The notes under the pieces were generated by a model. It searched no databases, was not told the origin of the DNA, and was given only the letters and a program-made list of their open reading frames with translations. From Pectinophora gossypiella (Eukaryota > Arthropoda > Insecta > Lepidoptera > Gelechiidae): DNA of 64,000 nucleotides. Every line of letters starts with the position of its first letter. The first letter of the stretch is position 1. This document shows, piece by piece, positions 61,638-64,000 of the stretch. The DNA is taken from NCBI RefSeq assembly GCF_024362695.1, contig NC_065428.1, positions 9,304,895 to 9,368,894 on the forward strand, read 5' to 3'. The translations under genes were made by a program, and so were the position numbers.

Positions 61638-62187
61638 ATTGGTGACGATGGAGAAAAAAAGAAATCCAGATCTCCCCAGCCAACAAAGTTCAATTATTAC
61701 TAGCACATGGACCCCACATAGTGCCAACAACAGACGCCAAAAAACCTTGAGCCAAAGTTAAACCTAACTATGTTACTACTTCGCAACACAGTGCTTAACA
61801 TACAAATGTAGAAATATTCAAAGTTGTAAGAAAGTTGTAAACGGGCTGGAATTTCACACTTCGCGAGTTGGCGTGTTGTAGAGAATAAAATTGAATATTT
61901 TAAATGTCGTTGGGAAGGCTAATGTTATTTTGGAGGCGATTTTGAATGCAGATGGCGGTAGTGTCGACTGGGGAATTGAATTAGGCAATTTCATAGCAGG
62001 AGTTTTGTAATCGGATAAGAAATAGACGAGATAATGTACAAAACTTGGAGTGTAAAATGCTGCTTGTCGCAGAAGGCATATTTAGAAATTAGCTGGAGTG
62101 TTTTTGTATATTACTTACATACTTAAATCAGTCTAACAAATACCTAAGACTTAACCAGAGTAATGTCATACCGAGAGATAAGCGAAC
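61638..62187. other. No recognisable feature
   Basis: Unplaced mixed sequence. No frame above 60 codons. Confidence 0.4.
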
Positions 62188-62560
62188 TGTTTATAAATAA
62201 TAAAACTGCCTGGTATTAAATGAGTTCCTCTAGTTATGAAATAACTTAGAAAGTATATTGATTTAAAAGATTGTTGCAGTTTCTTGTCACTTCTTCTCCT
62301 CAGCCATAAAACCTTGCAAAATGACGTAGGTTTCACTCTCTCTCTATTTAAGAGCTGCGCTCTTGACGGTGGAGTAATCGCCTTCAATACTCCATAGATA
62401 GGGCGTGTAGAACGGTGGTCGCTCCAATCGCCTTCCGTTACGCAGTACACCGACCAATTTCTTAATCGGTGTTGTTCTAGTTAGACGTAGGTTTATAAAT
62501 GTTAAATTGACATCATTCAACATCAAGTTAATCCATGATGATAACGTTGAATATTTATAC
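62188..62560 (+). mobile_element. LINE 3' UTR split by second LINE
   Basis: CCTGGTATTAAATGAGTTCC, TTGTTGCAGTTTCTTGTCAC and CAAAATGACGTAGG, then after the insertion GTTAAATTGACATCATTCAA. Third copy of the 8782 LINE 3' region. Confidence 0.8.
62334..62483 (-). mobile_element. 150-bp LINE-tailed insertion, 11-bp TSD
   Basis: GACGTAGGTTT at 62323-62333 and 62484-62494. The minus strand ends CGATTACTCCACCGTCAAGA, GCGCAGCTCTTAAATAGAGA, the tail of the 24021 LINE (LLHRQERSS). The upstream part (AATTGGTCGGTGTACTGCG) is not in that LINE copy. Confidence 0.85.
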
Positions 62561-62646
62561 AGGGTGTTAGTGACATCGTGCCGAATACTGAGGGGGATAA
62601 TTCAGATCATGATTCTGAGTTAATTTGAAGTGGAATTTTCCGTTCC
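62559..62646. mobile_element. Foldback element H, left arm only
   Basis: ACAGGGTGTTAGTGACATCG to AAGTGGAATTTTCCGT, then V sequence. Confidence 0.78.
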
Positions 62647-62880
62647 AGTTAATTTATTACTTTGCAAGTAACTGATTGGACTTTTCCAGCTTATCGTACA
62701 TTCACAAGGAAAATAAAGAGATTTCTACCCAAATTATTTGGCAGAAGAGTCATGAAGAAACGCGTCTACGTCGACAATAAGTTGTACCTTCACATAAAAC
62801 AGACAAATCCCTTTATATTTAACCGTATTACTCGGCTGAATACGCAAGACGAAATAGAAAATTACAAAATCTTTATATAA
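62645..62880 (+). repeat. Repeat V with 72-codon frame
   Basis: CCAGTTAATTTATTACTTTG matches 32460-32845 inverted. The frame 62662-62880 is Lys/Arg-rich and I do not recognise it. Confidence 0.45.
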
Positions 62881-62944
62881 AGCCCGTCTACAAAAAACAA
62901 GCGAGAGTAAATACGGTAGGTATTTGACAGTTTTTGAAGATGAA

Positions 62945-63020
62945 CTGGGGGGTTAAAATGGCCACATCGCAGCATCATCATCATCAATTTAAGAGCCACG
63001 CTCTTGTCGTTGTAGCATTT
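62945..63020. repeat. N end and repeat I tail scraps
   Basis: GGGGGGTTAAAATGGCCACA is an N end; CATCATCAATTTAAGAGCC and ACGCTCTTGTCG is an inverted I tail. Confidence 0.6.
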
Positions 63021-63042
63021 TAAATTCCAGTCTTCAACATCA

Positions 63043-63336
63043 TCATCATCATCAGCCCATTAACGTCCCCACTGCTGGGGCACGGGCCTTCCCTATGGAA
63101 GGATAGGGAGATCGGGCCTTAAACCATCACGCGGGCCCAGTGCGGATTGATGGTTATTAACGACTGCTAATGCAGCCGGGACCAACGGCTTAACGTGCCT
63201 TCCGAAGCACGGAGGAGCTCGAGATGAGAACTTTTTTTTGTGGTCACCCATCCTATGACCGGCCTTTGCGAAAGTTGCTTTACTTCAACAATCGCAGACC
63301 GAGCGCGTTAACCGCTGCGCCACCGAGCTCCTCTAC
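63043..63336 (-). mobile_element. SINE-C, one TSD side lost
   Basis: Head, core and tail complete. TACTATGTTACTTAAGAG next to the head equals the flank of the 53558 copy, so it is the same insertion duplicated. The tail-side flank (TTCAACATC) differs. Confidence 0.92.
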
Positions 63337-63875
63337 TATGTTACTTAAGAGTTAATAGAGTTTAATCTGTTATGTAGAACGTTCACATCATAAAAAACTC
63401 AAGCTACAATTTAGAACCTTTCAACGTAGGATTACATTGTTTTTTCATTTTCTATGTTTAGCAATATACGGGGCGGAAGGCAAGAGGGAAACCACTGCCC
63501 TATTTTTTAGTTAGTCTGGATTGTCTCACTGCTGGGCAAAGGCCTCCCCTCCCTATATTTTTCTAAAAAGTAGCATGGAGAATGCTACACCGACGAAAGC
63601 GTGGCTCTTAAATCAAATATACTTTATTGCACACAACATACAAAACAAAACACAAATGGACGATAGATACAGATGGAGATTAAATTAGTGTTGATGATGA
63701 GCAAGCAATACATATCTTGGCTATATAACATTTTTTTAATTAAGATTTTTGACCCACTTGCGTCAGACAGAGTACTGCGGAGCGGAAGGCCAGAGGGAAA
63801 CCAGTGCCCTATTTTTCCGTAAAAAAGTAGCATGGAAATACTGCACCGACAAGAGCGTGGCTCTTAAATTGATGA
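63043..63875 (-). repeat. Inverted duplication, right arm
   Basis: In reverse it carries the same order as 52634-53845 (I, LINE tail, I with RTE-like scrap, then SINE-C) including GAGTTAATAGAGTTTAATCT next to the SINE, but without MITE F. Confidence 0.9.
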
Positions 63876-63877
63876 TG

Positions 63878-64000
63878 ATCATACACTTTACAACCATATC
63901 ACATTAACTTTATCGACATATTAAAACGTAAGTCTCATTAAATGTCAAATATGATAGTGCGACAGGGTTTTAAAATGGGTACATGATATTGCTCATGACT
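63878..64000 (+). repeat. Repeat O, runs to window end
   Basis: CCATATCACATTAACTTTAT, AAGTCTCATTAAATGTCAAA and GTACATGATATTGCTCATGA. Confidence 0.75.

Noticed and set aside
15254..63336. Spaced, repeated SINE-C units as a CRISPR-like array
   Set aside because: Units are 260-297 bp, dispersed in both orientations and flanked by different TSDs.
1..64000. LTR retrotransposon or endogenous viral sequence
   Set aside because: I saw no paired LTRs, primer-binding site, protease or integrase motif, and no viral gene.

Overview
This window looks like intergenic or intronic DNA from a moth or butterfly (Lepidoptera). I found no host gene I can defend. Almost everything that can be classified is transposable-element debris: tRNA- and 5S-derived SINEs, 5'-truncated LINE (non-LTR retrotransposon) 3' ends whose last coding exon can still be read, and non-autonomous DNA transposons with terminal inverted repeats (TIRs). 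The sequence is AT-rich with one GC-rich island (29.37-29.76 kb). There are no operons, Shine-Dalgarno sites, CRISPR arrays or prokaryotic genes, and all open frames are short. The lepidopteran assignment is inferred from the overall repeat repertoire and needs a repeat-library search to confirm.

Repeat families are named here only for this report. SINE-A and SINE-B share a tRNA-like head and a middle segment but have different tails. SINE-C has a head that matches 5S rRNA in spacing plus a tRNA-like D arm. SINE-D, SINE-M and SINE-S have other tRNA-like heads. F and G are MITEs. H, N and two unnamed elements (21.5 and 37.7 kb) are foldback/TIR elements. Y, E, Q, R and I are LINE 3' ends or LINE-tailed repeats. 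J, K, O, P, V and X are unclassified dispersed repeats that recur within the window.

Layout: 0-8 kb holds SINE-A, B and D copies, a minus-strand LINE fragment and the H foldback. 8-16 kb holds LINE 3' coding remnants (8.8 and 12.0 kb), SINE-D and the first SINE-C. 16-25 kb is a nested region with K, H, E, B, MITE F, a LINE inside H and an RTE-like LINE inside SINE-M. 25-31 kb carries I, M and the GC-rich MITE G inside repeat J. 31-45 kb has further SINE-C insertions, MITE F, a TIR element with a LINE tail in it, and long unclassified AT-rich stretches. 45-64 kb ends with a pair of inverted duplicated segments (52.63-53.85 and 63.04-63.87 kb), of which only the first carries a MITE.

The useful information is the transposition history. 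Many insertions have clear target-site duplications (TSDs), and several have a matching uninterrupted copy of the host repeat elsewhere in the window, so boundaries are set by the sequence itself. SINE-B, SINE-C and the RTE-like LINE fragments share the 3' tail motif around CAGCAGTGGG, which suggests that one LINE machinery mobilises them. SINE-A, B and C share one central hairpin-containing core although their heads or tails differ.
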